Positions 44,734-53,860 of a stretch of 64,000 nt of DNA are shown here, in pieces. The position numbers and the translations under genes were made by a program. The notes beneath the pieces are model-generated. The model made no database searches. It was not told where the DNA came from and saw nothing but the letters and a program-made list of their open reading frames with translations. Numbering within the stretch: the first letter of the stretch is position 1; every line of letters starts with the position of its first letter. The stretch comes from Tenacibaculum agarivorans (GTDB taxonomy: Bacteria > Bacteroidota > Bacteroidia > Flavobacteriales > Flavobacteriaceae): assembly GCF_001936575.1 (NCBI RefSeq), contig NZ_MSMP01000005.1:62001-126000 (forward strand). The letters run 5' to 3'.

Positions 44734-45639
44734 ATGAAAGATCAATTTTACGCCTATATTCAAAAATTACAAGATACCATTACTACTACGCTAGAAACCA
44801 TAGATGGTAAAGCTCAATTTCAAGAAGACATATGGAAAAGAGAACAAGGTGGAGGAGGTAGAACTCGTGTAATTGAAAATGGAAATGTATTTGAAAAAGG
44901 AGGCGTAAATATATCAGCTGTTCATGGAGAGTTACCTGAAGTACTAAGAAAACAATTTAAAGTAGAAACGGGTGATTTTTTTGCTTGTGGATTAAGTTTG
45001 GTATTGCATCCAAAAAATCCTTTTATACCAACAGTACATGCAAATTGGCGTTATTTTGAAATGTATAATGAGAAAGGAGAGATTGTTACACAATGGTTTG
45101 GAGGTGGACAAGATTTAACTCCTTATTATTTGTTTGAAGAAGACGCCAAACATTTCCATACAGTTTGTAAAGAAGCTTGTGATGCACATCACTCAGAATT
45201 TTATCCTAAATTCAAAGAAACCTGTGATAATTATTTTTGGAATTCACATAGAAATGAGGCTAGAGGAGTAGGAGGGTTATTTTTTGACTATTTAAAGGAA
45301 ACAGAAGAATTTTCTATGCAAGATCGTTATGATTTTGTAACGGAAGTAGGTAATAGTTTTCTAAACAGTTATGTTCCAATAGTTGAAAAAAGAAAAGATA
45401 CTTCATATACGCCAGCACATAAAGATTGGCAAGAAGTTCGACGTGGACGCTATGTTGAATTTAACTTAGTTCACGATAGAGGAACACTTTTTGGCTTAAA
45501 AACAAACGGTCGCATAGAAAGTATTTTAATGAGTTTACCACCTACGGTACAATGGAAATATAATCATATACCAGAAGATGGAACACCAGAAGCTGAGTTA
45601 TTGAAAGTTTTAGCTAAACCAATAACTTGGGTTAAGTAG
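44734..45639 (+). CDS. hemF: Oxygen-dependent coproporphyrinogen III oxidase
   Basis: It oxidatively decarboxylates coproporphyrinogen III to protoporphyrinogen IX using O2. ATG 44734 (MKDQFYAYIQKLQDTI) gives 302 residues, close to the E. coli length of 299. Signature segments are WKREQGGGGRTRVIENGNVF, GLSLVLHPKNPFIPTVHANW with His102, WFGGGQDLTPYY, GGLFFDYLKETEEF and RRGRYVEFNLVHDRGTLFGL. It has its own promoter, away from the hemA operon, so oxygen-linked control could differ. An anaerobic hemN is not in the window. Confidence 0.97.
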   Translation: MKDQFYAYIQKLQDTITTTLETIDGKAQFQEDIWKREQGGGGRTRVIENGNVFEKGGVNISAVHGELPEVLRKQFKVETGDFFACGLSLVLHPKNPFIPTVHANWRYFEMYNEKGEIVTQWFGGGQDLTPYYLFEEDAKHFHTVCKEACDAHHSEFYPKFKETCDNYFWNSHRNEARGVGGLFFDYLKETEEFSMQDRYDFVTEVGNSFLNSYVPIVEKRKDTSYTPAHKDWQEVRRGRYVEFNLVHDRGTLFGLKTNGRIESILMSLPPTVQWKYNHIPEDGTPEAELLKVLAKPITWVK

Positions 45640-45642
45640 TTT

Positions 45643-46053
45643 ATGAATAGGGGAAGTTTACTTACGATGTTGCTTCATTCATTGATAGTCATAGGATTTG
45701 GTCACGGTATCGGTTTTATAATATTTTTCGATGTGTTTGCTATTCCTCATCTTTTTACAAATGGAATTGAGATTAATTTTAACTCCAACTATGAAGATAG
45801 AGTTATGGATGTTGCTGTCTTTTCTGCGGTAGGAAAAATACTATTAATTTTGGGGCTACTTTTTAAGCAGAAAAATTATAAAATAGTATTGAATTTAATA
45901 GGGTTAAGTTTACTATTATTTTCTGTATGTTATCTTACCTATGGAAATTGGAGTTATAGTAGTTTATTCGGAATTTCTTTTAGTTTTAGTATCCCTTTTC
46001 TAATATATTCATTACTATTTTTAGCTACAATTTTAGTAGAAATAAAAAAATAA
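45643..46053 (+). CDS. Four-helix membrane protein, unknown
   Basis: This is a 136-residue hydrophobic protein with four likely membrane helices near 8-30, 56-75, 82-104 and 110-133. No known motif is recognised. It starts 3 bases after the hemF stop (ATG 45643), so it is probably translated from the hemF transcript. The polar loop after helix 1 (FTNGIEINFNSNYEDRVMDV) would face one side of the membrane. A function tied to heme synthesis or coproporphyrin metabolism is only suggested by the position. Confidence 0.6.
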   Translation: MNRGSLLTMLLHSLIVIGFGHGIGFIIFFDVFAIPHLFTNGIEINFNSNYEDRVMDVAVFSAVGKILLILGLLFKQKNYKIVLNLIGLSLLLFSVCYLTYGNWSYSSLFGISFSFSIPFLIYSLLFLATILVEIKK

Positions 46054-46075
46054 CTTTGCTTACTGCCTACTGGTC

Positions 46076-48700
46076 TCAACTCCAAATCACATGTTTCTTT
46101 GTTGTTTTTGTATTGATCTTTTTAGCAGCCTGTAATTTAGCTTTCAATAAATATTTTCTACCTTTTATGTTTCGAGTGTAAATTAAATCTGATTTTTTGA
46201 TATGTTTTTCCCAGTACTTCTTAAAGACAGATGCACTCTTTTTGTTTATTCCAAAAATATCTGGAACTGTAAAAAAATGTTCTTTTTTGAGTTTTTTACT
46301 AATCCAAGTAGATTCGCAAATTAAATACTTTGGATTATTTACGGGCAGTAAAACTTCATTTAAAGCATCAATAAATAATTTACATTCTAATCGGTTTAGA
46401 CCATCAGCAGTGCAAGATATATTACCATCTTCTTTTATGCTAGTTTTAATCTGAACTTTATTTTTAGGAGTAGTAATCATCTTTAAATCATAGAGTGTAT
46501 GTAAAATAACTAAAGCCCTATTGTATATTTTTTTATCGATGATTCCATATTTCAAATAATATTTGACAAAAACATTTACTTTAAAACCAAACCATATAAT
46601 CAAGAAGAGTAAAAGTATAACCAAAATGGAAACTACAATTGTATTGTTAATCAAAAAGAGTATAAAAGCATAAACCATGAGTAGAAAAAGTATATACCAT
46701 GTCTCTTTCAAACCAAAAATAACAGCATTAGTATAGTTTTCCTTTTGTGGGATAGTTTGTTTTTTAGGTGTTAAGTATGTAAGCTGTTGACGTACTTTTT
46801 TACCTTTAAAAATAGCAGATTTCCATTTTTCAGATATTGAGTTTCTATTTGAAGAGAATTCTAATGTTTTATGATTTAAACTTTCTACATCATTAGCAAA
46901 AATAGTACTTGGTAAATTTAATCGTGTCATTCCGGTTTGAATACTATTTTCTTCTGTGTTTGAAATTCCTAAGAATGAATTGAAACGTCTTTCTAACACA
47001 GTAAAATCTTTTCCTCCGTTTTCATTTGTAGTATCCAAACACGCCAAATGCCATATTAAACCAACTTTTCTAGGTTCGTTTTCATCAATTCGAATTGCTC
47101 GCCCTCGCATTTGATTCGACGTTACAAAAGAACCTACAACCGAAGCTAAAATAAGACTATTGATACTAGGAGCATCCCAACCTTCACCTAAAAGTGATTT
47201 GGTTCCTATAAGTACTTTAATATGTCCTAATTGAAAAAGAGCGGTAATGACTTCAACAATGCTTTTTTGAGAAGATGATTTAGATGAAATTAGTAGAAAA
47301 TTATCATCTGATTTTAAATACGAGATTGAATAATTTTCCAAAGCATCAATCTTTTCCAATTCAGGAATAATATCTTGATGAATAATAACAATAGAACCTG
47401 TTAAAACAGCAAGAGATTTGGTATAAAAGATGACATTTCTAATTCTATGAAAAATAGGAATGACCCCAATCTTTTGAATATTTTCATACTCGTGATTGGG
47501 AAGATTTAAATACTCTTTCCTGATGTAATCCGTAAGAATAACACAGCGTAAACTATCTTTTAAGTTTTTTTGTTCTTGACGTACAATATCAATTATACTT
47601 TTCAGTTTACTTGGGCTATTGCTTAATGATTTATACACTAATTCATCACCAGTAAAATTCACTTTGTTCTTACTAAAAATGGAAAGTAATCGAAGTTGTT
47701 TTTCAATTGTATTCAAGTAAGTTTCGTGATCTATTAATATTTCTCTATCGGTGACTAATAAAAACTGAAATAAAATTTCAACCCAGTGGTTAGACAGTTT
47801 TGGAAATTCAATAGCCTCTTCTCTATTAAAACCTAAAATGACCAATTTCTCGTTAGCAATATTTTTTTGACATGCGCTTAAGAAAATGAGAACAGCAGAG
47901 AAAAATTCGGTATGTTGGTAAATTTCCTCTAAGTACCCCTGTGTGTTTTTATAAAAACGATGGTTCTCTATAAAATCAATAAAAGTAGCATCAGTAATAA
48001 GATTACTTACAAACTCATCCACTTTTTGTTTGAATTGTGTTATGAATTTGGCTTCTTCATCATCAGGTTTGGAGAGGTAAATAAGATCTTGATGAGGCGC
48101 TAAGTTTTTTTCTTTAACTAGGTCTGGTACTACAATTTCATCATCGACTTCACCACAGAGTTGAAAATATTTTTGAATTTCAGAATTTACACTATCATAA
48201 GGAGGAGTAGCTGTTAAAGCGACAACAGTTTGTAAATGTTCTTCTTTTAAATCGTATAAGCATTTCCACCAAGCATTTTTTAAATGATGGGCTTCATCTA
48301 ATAATAAAACCTCTATCTTTTCTTTCTTAAAAAAATCGAAATAAGCTTCAGTGGAATCAAAAGTTTTAAAAAAACTATGTAATGCTTGGTAAGTAGAAAA
48401 AGTTAAGGTAGAAGGAGTTTTTATATCAAAAGAAACTTCATCAAATTTTCCATCTACAGTAAAAAAGTTTTGTAATCTATCATTCCATTGATTTCTAATA
48501 GTAAGTGTAGGAGCTAATACTAATGCTTTTTTACCAATGCGCCTTAGGATTTCCAAACCAAGAATTGTTTTTCCTGATCCTGGAGGTGCTACAATATGAA
48601 AATGATTATCTTCAATATGTGCGCTAAAATTTTGTAGAATAGTGCTTTGGTAAGATCTCCAATGAAATTTAAATTGCAATTTTTGTAAGTCTATGCTCAT
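46076..48700 (-). CDS. Superfamily 2 helicase with C-terminal transmembrane segments
   Basis: This 874-residue protein opens with a ResIII/DEAD-type helicase core: Walker A APPGSGKT (38-45), LAPTLTIRNQW, DEAH at 135-138 (LLLDEAHHL), and TAT at 163-165. The helicase C part has VLIGTKSLLGEGWDAPSINS and SNQMRGRAIRIDENEPRKVG. After it, two adjacent membrane helices are predicted at about 667-685 and 687-707 (LFLLMVYAFILFLI, IVVSILVILLLFLIIWFGF), then a soluble basic tail. A helicase fixed to a membrane is unusual. It is unclear whether it acts on DNA or RNA or in defence. It is convergent with the hemF-linked gene. Confidence 0.8.
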   Translation of the reverse strand: MSIDLQKLQFKFHWRSYQSTILQNFSAHIEDNHFHIVAPPGSGKTILGLEILRRIGKKALVLAPTLTIRNQWNDRLQNFFTVDGKFDEVSFDIKTPSTLTFSTYQALHSFFKTFDSTEAYFDFFKKEKIEVLLLDEAHHLKNAWWKCLYDLKEEHLQTVVALTATPPYDSVNSEIQKYFQLCGEVDDEIVVPDLVKEKNLAPHQDLIYLSKPDDEEAKFITQFKQKVDEFVSNLITDATFIDFIENHRFYKNTQGYLEEIYQHTEFFSAVLIFLSACQKNIANEKLVILGFNREEAIEFPKLSNHWVEILFQFLLVTDREILIDHETYLNTIEKQLRLLSIFSKNKVNFTGDELVYKSLSNSPSKLKSIIDIVRQEQKNLKDSLRCVILTDYIRKEYLNLPNHEYENIQKIGVIPIFHRIRNVIFYTKSLAVLTGSIVIIHQDIIPELEKIDALENYSISYLKSDDNFLLISSKSSSQKSIVEVITALFQLGHIKVLIGTKSLLGEGWDAPSINSLILASVVGSFVTSNQMRGRAIRIDENEPRKVGLIWHLACLDTTNENGGKDFTVLERRFNSFLGISNTEENSIQTGMTRLNLPSTIFANDVESLNHKTLEFSSNRNSISEKWKSAIFKGKKVRQQLTYLTPKKQTIPQKENYTNAVIFGLKETWYILFLLMVYAFILFLINNTIVVSILVILLLFLIIWFGFKVNVFVKYYLKYGIIDKKIYNRALVILHTLYDLKMITTPKNKVQIKTSIKEDGNISCTADGLNRLECKLFIDALNEVLLPVNNPKYLICESTWISKKLKKEHFFTVPDIFGINKKSASVFKKYWEKHIKKSDLIYTRNIKGRKYLLKAKLQAAKKINTKTTKKHVIWS

Positions 48701-48743
48701 GATTGCAATTTACAATTTCAATTTATAAAAAGTACATTGTATA

Positions 48744-49166
48744 TTATTTCATATACAATGTACCCTTGTTTATAATTTCAGCTTGGACACTTTTAGATTT
48801 TCCGTTAGCTGTATAATTTATATGGATAGCGTTTTTTAAGTCGTTTAATTTTTCAGAAGAAGAAACCCTAACTTGATATTCACCTGTAGTCAATACTTGT
48901 TTTGGGTTTAAAATAGTTCCATCACTAAGCTTGTAGACTTGAAACGTTGAAAAGTTTTTAGAATTAGAAGCATCACCAATAGACACTGAATCTATTTGAA
49001 TGTCTTCATTAACTTTTAAAATTGCTGAGAAATTAGCACCAAAAGTACCGTTCGGTCTTCCAGGAACGGTACTTTGTTTATTGGCACTTTTTATTTCCAT
49101 TTCTGTTGATTTACAACCCAATAATATTGCAAAAGAAAATAAGGCTGTTAAGAAACGTTGGATCAT
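48744..49166 (-). CDS. Lipoprotein of unknown function coupled to the T9SS cargo gene
   Basis: This 140-residue lipoprotein has lipobox ILLGC and Cys18. The mature part is a single beta-rich domain starting AANKQSTVPG-like (SANKQSTVPGRPNGTFGANF) and ending EIINKGTLYMK. I do not recognise a family. Its ATG overlaps the stop of the upstream T9SS cargo gene by one base (TAATG), implying translational coupling. A partner or anchor role for the propeller protein is inferred from that coupling only. Confidence 0.6.
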   Translation of the reverse strand: MIQRFLTALFSFAILLGCKSTEMEIKSANKQSTVPGRPNGTFGANFSAILKVNEDIQIDSVSIGDASNSKNFSTFQVYKLSDGTILNPKQVLTTGEYQVRVSSSEKLNDLKNAIHINYTANGKSKSVQAEIINKGTLYMK

Positions 49167-51763
49167 TATTTAATTATTATTTTTTTGTTGATACTACTTT
49201 TACCGTTTGTTATTCGAATCAAATATATACCACTAGCAATACTTTCGGTAGTTATTTTTTGAATATTTTCAGTAATATTTCCTTCTTTCACAATCCCACC
49301 AACATAATTATAGATAGTATACGAAAGGTTTTCTCTATTAAAGCTATCAGATATTTTGATATTGAACTCATTATCTACAACAGGGTTAGGGAATAAAGAA
49401 AGATTAACTGCATTTTTGAATTCCTCATCTTCAGTACCTAATGTAGAATCGCTAATATTATGTCTCCACATTCCTCTTCCGAATGTACCTATATATAAAA
49501 GTTGATCTGTATAATTGATTTCTAAATCATCAATAATTACATTAGGTAAACCAGTACCTAATTTTTCCCAATCTGTCATGGTATCATTTTTCCAATATAC
49601 TCCTAATTCAGTACCTAAAAATAAAGTTTCATTAGTTGAGTCTATTTTAAAAATTACTTTTTTCACTACAATATTTGGTAGTCCATCACTCATATTAGTC
49701 CAAGTCACTCCATTATCAGTAGATCTGTACACTTTACTTCCAGCTGTATATCCTGAAACAGTTGCAAATACTGTAGTAGAATTAGGTACAGCAGCAAAAC
49801 TATTAAAAGTAGCTCCTGTAGGCGCAGTTACAGCGTTCCAAGTAGCTCCGTTATCATCACTACGTCTAGCAGTAGTTCCTATACCATAGATTCTAATAGA
49901 ACTACCATTAGTGGTTACATCTAAGAAGTCTGTACGGACTAATCCACTATTAAGCGCTGTAAAATTATCACCTCTGTCTGTAGACATTTTAATATCACTA
50001 TCAGCTGCATAAATAGTGGTAGGAACTGTAGGGTGGATAGCCATAGGCGAAACAAAAGCAGCACTACCGTCACCAGCTAAAATTTGAGTGGCAGAAAACG
50101 CACTTGAAGCATATCCATCACTAGTTCTGTATAAAACACCACCTACACCACCTAAATATCTTGTACTAGGTGTATTGTAATCAATCCCTACACCTGTACC
50201 ATCTCCGGCAGCTGCAGATACCCATTGTCTAACACCATTTTTTAATACTTTAGAAAAACCATCATTATCTTGATTTCCCATCATAAAATCATCACCACTT
50301 GAATCCTGTGTAACAGCAATATGATATGATTGTGTAATATTTAAACCTGGCGATAAATCTACCCAAGTGTTAGCTGCTCCAGAAAAAGAACCTCTATGAA
50401 TACCTCCATCATGACCACTAAGAACCGTATCTCCATCAGGGAAGAAAGAAAAGTGGTGGAAATCAGGGTGTACATAAAAACCAACACCAGGAGGATCATT
50501 ATAAGGATTTAAGCGTACAGCAAAAGTAGCTCCTCCATCAGTAGATCGATATCCTCTAACGCCACCAACTATGATGTTATTTGCATTTGTAGGAGAAAGT
50601 GCCAAACAAAGATTATAACCTCCTTGAGAATTAAAATCAGCAATGGTAGTTGTACTTACTAAATCATTAGCAGTATTATCCATATTAAAACGATACTTTT
50701 TAAATTCTCCTATTTGATTGATACCATAGAAATGATCTGGATCATTAGGTGTTGTAGCTATCTTTAAAATTCTCTGACTATTTTCGCCGATATATACAGA
50801 GTGAAGTGCGAAATTATCTCCAGAATCAGTGGAAAGGTAAATTCCATCCCAAACATCTGAAACAACTACTCTAGTAGGATCATTAGGATCAAAAACGATA
50901 TTTTGGAAAAATTCTCCAAAAGTAGTTCCAGTTGGAGATGTAGACCATGAAGATCCAGCATTGTTAGATACTCTAATTTCTCTATTAGTTAATGCAAAAA
51001 TTCGAGAAGAATTTCCAGGAGCAAAAGCTAAATCTCTAATAAATTCGTTATCATTAAGTGAAAATCGTAAACCTGTAGGCGCCCAAGTATCACCACCATC
51101 TGTCGATTTAAAAAGCCCGATAGAAGAAATGTGTTGAGCATTTTCATCTCCAGTGGCCATGTAAATAATGTTTGTATTGTTTGGATCAACTAATATGTCA
51201 GTTACACCTAAACCAGCTAACTCATCAGATTTTGGAGTCCAATTTTGTCCACCATCTGTAGACTTCCATATACCACCAGCCGCAGCACCAGCATATAATA
51301 TTTGATTATTATTTGGATCTTCTACTACTACATTCACTCTTCCTTTTCCTGGATAAGCAGAATAATTATTTCGGTGCGGATTATCAACAGGACCAATATG
51401 TGTCCAAGTAGAAGTTAAAGATCTATTAGAAGTCAAAGCATTTAAAACTTCACTCTGATACTCTCCATTGTCTTTTTTAGTAGGGAAAGCTCCATTTGAA
51501 TTTACTCTGTCTTTCCAAACATATGCCCATCTTTCTACTTGTTTTACTGCTTTTTCATTCGCTTTTACCTCAGATTTAGAAAGTGCTTTCTGAGATTTGG
51601 TAATTACTTTATATTTAACTCTTCTTTTGCTAAGAATTTCATTAAAATTTTCAGAGTAAATATCTGAAGATTCGCTTTTTGTTATTTGTGCAGCACAATT
51701 GAAAGTTAAAAAAATTGAAGCTACAACTAGTAAAAATCTACGAGGGATAATTCTAATTTGCAT
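49166..51763 (-). CDS. T9SS-exported BNR/sortilin-type beta-propeller protein
   Basis: ATG 51763 (MQIRIIPRRFLLVVASIFL) gives 865 residues and a signal peptide ending near NCAAQ. An upstream in-frame TTG at 51793 is less likely. The body contains many sortilin/BNR-like blades with Asp-box phrases such as IWKSTDGGQNWTPKSDE, LFKSTDGGDTWAPTGLRF and YRSTDNGVTWTNMSDGLP. The C-terminal about 75 residues form a type A T9SS sorting domain (LFPNPVVDNEFNIKISDSF, GIYLIRITNGKSSINKKIII), so it is secreted across the outer membrane. BNR propellers often bind or cleave glycans, but no enzymatic residues are certain. Confidence 0.9.
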   Translation of the reverse strand: MQIRIIPRRFLLVVASIFLTFNCAAQITKSESSDIYSENFNEILSKRRVKYKVITKSQKALSKSEVKANEKAVKQVERWAYVWKDRVNSNGAFPTKKDNGEYQSEVLNALTSNRSLTSTWTHIGPVDNPHRNNYSAYPGKGRVNVVVEDPNNNQILYAGAAAGGIWKSTDGGQNWTPKSDELAGLGVTDILVDPNNTNIIYMATGDENAQHISSIGLFKSTDGGDTWAPTGLRFSLNDNEFIRDLAFAPGNSSRIFALTNREIRVSNNAGSSWSTSPTGTTFGEFFQNIVFDPNDPTRVVVSDVWDGIYLSTDSGDNFALHSVYIGENSQRILKIATTPNDPDHFYGINQIGEFKKYRFNMDNTANDLVSTTTIADFNSQGGYNLCLALSPTNANNIIVGGVRGYRSTDGGATFAVRLNPYNDPPGVGFYVHPDFHHFSFFPDGDTVLSGHDGGIHRGSFSGAANTWVDLSPGLNITQSYHIAVTQDSSGDDFMMGNQDNDGFSKVLKNGVRQWVSAAAGDGTGVGIDYNTPSTRYLGGVGGVLYRTSDGYASSAFSATQILAGDGSAAFVSPMAIHPTVPTTIYAADSDIKMSTDRGDNFTALNSGLVRTDFLDVTTNGSSIRIYGIGTTARRSDDNGATWNAVTAPTGATFNSFAAVPNSTTVFATVSGYTAGSKVYRSTDNGVTWTNMSDGLPNIVVKKVIFKIDSTNETLFLGTELGVYWKNDTMTDWEKLGTGLPNVIIDDLEINYTDQLLYIGTFGRGMWRHNISDSTLGTEDEEFKNAVNLSLFPNPVVDNEFNIKISDSFNRENLSYTIYNYVGGIVKEGNITENIQKITTESIASGIYLIRITNGKSSINKKIIIK

Positions 51764-52146
51764 ATATCTTAATTTATTTGATAAAATTAACAATTATTCT
51801 TCAAGTAGTCTAAAATTTTAACAACTAGGGAGGTATTTCCCGTTTAGTGTTAAAATAGTTAGTGACTTAAACTAGATTTAAGTTTTAATTGACATATATA
51901 CAGCGATTTAAAAAATGAAATAAAATCGTCTCCCACTGTTAAAAAAAAATACTCGATTTAATTGACAGTTAGCTGTTTATAGATACCTATGAAAATGTTT
52001 TTTTCTTAAAGAAAATATAAAATAAACAAGAAGCTTATTTGATTTTTTACAGTATTGATAAAAATTTATCAGTTTTACATTTAATTTGATAATAATTAAG
52101 TCGTAATTATTTACTATTTTTGCATCGCAAAAAACAGATTAATACT
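51764..52146. other. Intergenic region between divergent genes
   Basis: It is AT-rich with no ORF. It holds the promoters of the T9SS cargo gene (minus) and the E2 gene (plus, element 52115-52122). A small GGGAGGTATTTCCC inverted repeat at 51828-51841 is the only other structure noticed. Confidence 0.4.
52115..52122 (+). promoter_or_regulatory. Candidate -7 promoter element of the E2 gene
   Basis: TATTTTTG matches TAnnTTTG 24 bases upstream of ATG 52147. A TTTG at 52085-52088 is a possible -33 but sits slightly far (26-base spacer). The element overlaps the in-frame TTG at 52120, supporting the later ATG. Confidence 0.5.
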
Positions 52147-53466
52147 ATGGCTAGATTTGAATTAAAGCTTCCTAAAATGGGAGAAAGTGTTGCAGAAGCA
52201 ACTATTACTTCTTGGTTAAAAGAAGTAGGAGATACCATTGAAATCGATGACACTATTGTTGAAGTTGCTACTGATAAAGTAGATAGTGAAATACCAAGTG
52301 AAGTTGATGGAAAGCTTGTTGAAATCTTATTCGATAAAGATACTGTTGTTCAAGTAGGACAAACTATAGCTATTATTGAAACAGAAGGAGAGGGAGAAAT
52401 AGAAGCTCAAACTTCTAACGGTACGAATGTTGCGAATAATGGTACGTCTGTAGCTACCTCAGTTGCGGAAGTAGAAAAAACTGTAGAAGTTGCAAAAGAA
52501 ATAGTGAATGATCCAATCGATACTTCCTCAAGTAGTAGATTTTATTCTCCTTTAGTTAAAAGTATTGCACAAACTGAAGGGATTTCTATAACTGAGCTTG
52601 AAGAAATAAAAGGTACAGGAAAAGAAGGAAGAGTAACTAAAAATGACATATTTGCTTATCTTGAGAATAGAAAAAATCCTAAAGTAAGTAATGACGCTAT
52701 ACAGTTTGATATTGAAAAGCCTAAAAAAATAGAAAGTGCACCTGTTTCTATAAGTGGAGAGGATGAAGTTATAGAAATGAGTAGAATGGGCAAGCTGATA
52801 GCTAAGCACATGGTAGACTCTGTACAGACTTCTGCTCATGTACAATCATTTATTGAAATTGATGTAACAAATATTGTAAATTGGAGAAATAAAGTTAAGG
52901 ATGCCTTTTTGAAAAGAGAAGGAGAGAAGTTGACTTTTACGCCAATTTTTATGCAAGCTGTTGCGCAAACCATCAAAAAACATCCATTAATCAATATAGT
53001 TGTTGATGGAGATAAAATTATCAAGAAAGGTAATATTAACTTAGGAATGGCAGCTGCATTACCAGATGGAAATTTAATAGTACCAGTAATTAAAAATGCT
53101 GATGAGTTAAGTTTAGTTGGAATGACAAAAAAGGTTAATGATTTAGCTACTCGTTCTAGAGCAAATAAATTAAAACCAGACGAAATCCAAGGAGGAACGT
53201 ATACGGTAACTAACATTGGTAGTTTTGGAAGTATAACAGGGACGCCAATAATAAATCAACCACAAGTTGCAATTTTAGCGTTAGGTGCTATTGTTAAGAA
53301 GCCAGCTGTTATAGAAACTCCAGAAGGAGATTTAATAGGTATCCGTCATAAAATGATAGTTTCACATTCTTACGATCATAGAGTAGTAAATGGAGCATTA
53401 GGAGGAATGTTTATAAAAACTTTTAAAGATATCATAGAAGCTTGGAATCCAAACCAAGACTTTTAA
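52147..53466 (+). CDS. 2-oxoacid dehydrogenase E2 (dihydrolipoamide acyltransferase)
   Basis: This is the core acyltransferase of a 2-oxoacid dehydrogenase complex. The 439 residues from ATG 52147 contain a lipoyl domain (about 1-80, lipoyl Lys44 in VEVATDKVDSEIPSEV) and an E1/E3-binding domain (about 130-170, FYSPLVKSIAQTEGISITEL). The catalytic domain ends with HSYDHRVVNGALGG, where His411 is catalytic. The usual Asp of the DHRxxDG motif is Asn here, a variation seen in some E2 proteins. Whether it serves pyruvate, 2-oxoglutarate or branched-chain substrates cannot be decided because E1 and E3 are not adjacent. Confidence 0.92.
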   Translation: MARFELKLPKMGESVAEATITSWLKEVGDTIEIDDTIVEVATDKVDSEIPSEVDGKLVEILFDKDTVVQVGQTIAIIETEGEGEIEAQTSNGTNVANNGTSVATSVAEVEKTVEVAKEIVNDPIDTSSSSRFYSPLVKSIAQTEGISITELEEIKGTGKEGRVTKNDIFAYLENRKNPKVSNDAIQFDIEKPKKIESAPVSISGEDEVIEMSRMGKLIAKHMVDSVQTSAHVQSFIEIDVTNIVNWRNKVKDAFLKREGEKLTFTPIFMQAVAQTIKKHPLINIVVDGDKIIKKGNINLGMAAALPDGNLIVPVIKNADELSLVGMTKKVNDLATRSRANKLKPDEIQGGTYTVTNIGSFGSITGTPIINQPQVAILALGAIVKKPAVIETPEGDLIGIRHKMIVSHSYDHRVVNGALGGMFIKTFKDIIEAWNPNQDF

Positions 53467-53493
53467 ATAAATTTTCATAAAGCATAGTAGTAG

Positions 53494-53520
53494 AAGAGAT
53501 CCAAATTTTGGATCTCTTTT
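53494..53520 (+). terminator. Rho-independent terminator of the E2 gene
   Basis: AAGAGATCCAA pairs with TTGGATCTCTT around a short ATT loop, followed by T residues. It ends 36 bases before the ATG of the small peptide gene and insulates it. Confidence 0.88.
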
Positions 53521-53556
53521 TTGTTATATTCATATCTTAAAATAAAATTTAAAATT

Positions 53557-53826
53557 ATGAAGAATTTAGAGAAATTTAAGGACTTTGAAATTTCTAGAGA
53601 AAAGTCTAAAGACATTAAAGCAGGCTATTTTTCAAATTTGTGTTTGTCGACCAGAGCAGCAGCAGGATATTTAAGAACCGTTTTTAAAAGATGTCCTTTT
53701 GGTTGTGTTCAAGAAAGAGTAATATGGATTGCAAACTTATGTGAAGGTAGAGAACCATGGGATGATGGTTATCAGGTAATTTCAGATGAATTAAAAGATA
53801 ATACTAATATTTCAATTACGATTTGA
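53557..53826 (+). CDS. Orphan small peptide with RiPP/bacteriocin-like leader and four cysteines
   Basis: ATG 53557 gives 89 residues. An upstream TTG lies in the terminator region and is unlikely. Residues 1-23 (MKNLEKFKDFEISREKSKDI, then KAG) resemble Bacteroidota natural-product precursor leaders, which end in a double-glycine-type site. Here it is Ala22-Gly23. The remaining 66 residues include four cysteines (Cys29, Cys46, Cys50, Cys62), as in STRAAAGYLRTVFKRCPFGC, and tryptophans. No maturation enzyme, transporter or rSAM gene is nearby. It sits alone between two terminators. It could be a RiPP/bacteriocin precursor, or an unrelated cysteine-rich small protein. Confidence 0.5.
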   Translation: MKNLEKFKDFEISREKSKDIKAGYFSNLCLSTRAAAGYLRTVFKRCPFGCVQERVIWIANLCEGREPWDDGYQVISDELKDNTNISITI

Positions 53827-53833
53827 TGATAAT

Positions 53834-53860
53834 AAAGTCTAGAGAAATCTAGACTTTTTT
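53834..53860 (+). terminator. Terminator of the small peptide gene (possibly bidirectional)
   Basis: AAAGTCTAGA pairs perfectly with TCTAGACTTT around a GAAA tetraloop, followed by T residues. The hairpin starts 8 bases after the peptide stop and abuts the stop of the convergent SDR gene at 53859. Confidence 0.9.

Noticed and set aside
52552-53216. Minus-strand ORFs opposite the E2 gene
   Set aside because: They show no motifs and lie over a gene with complete E2 domains.
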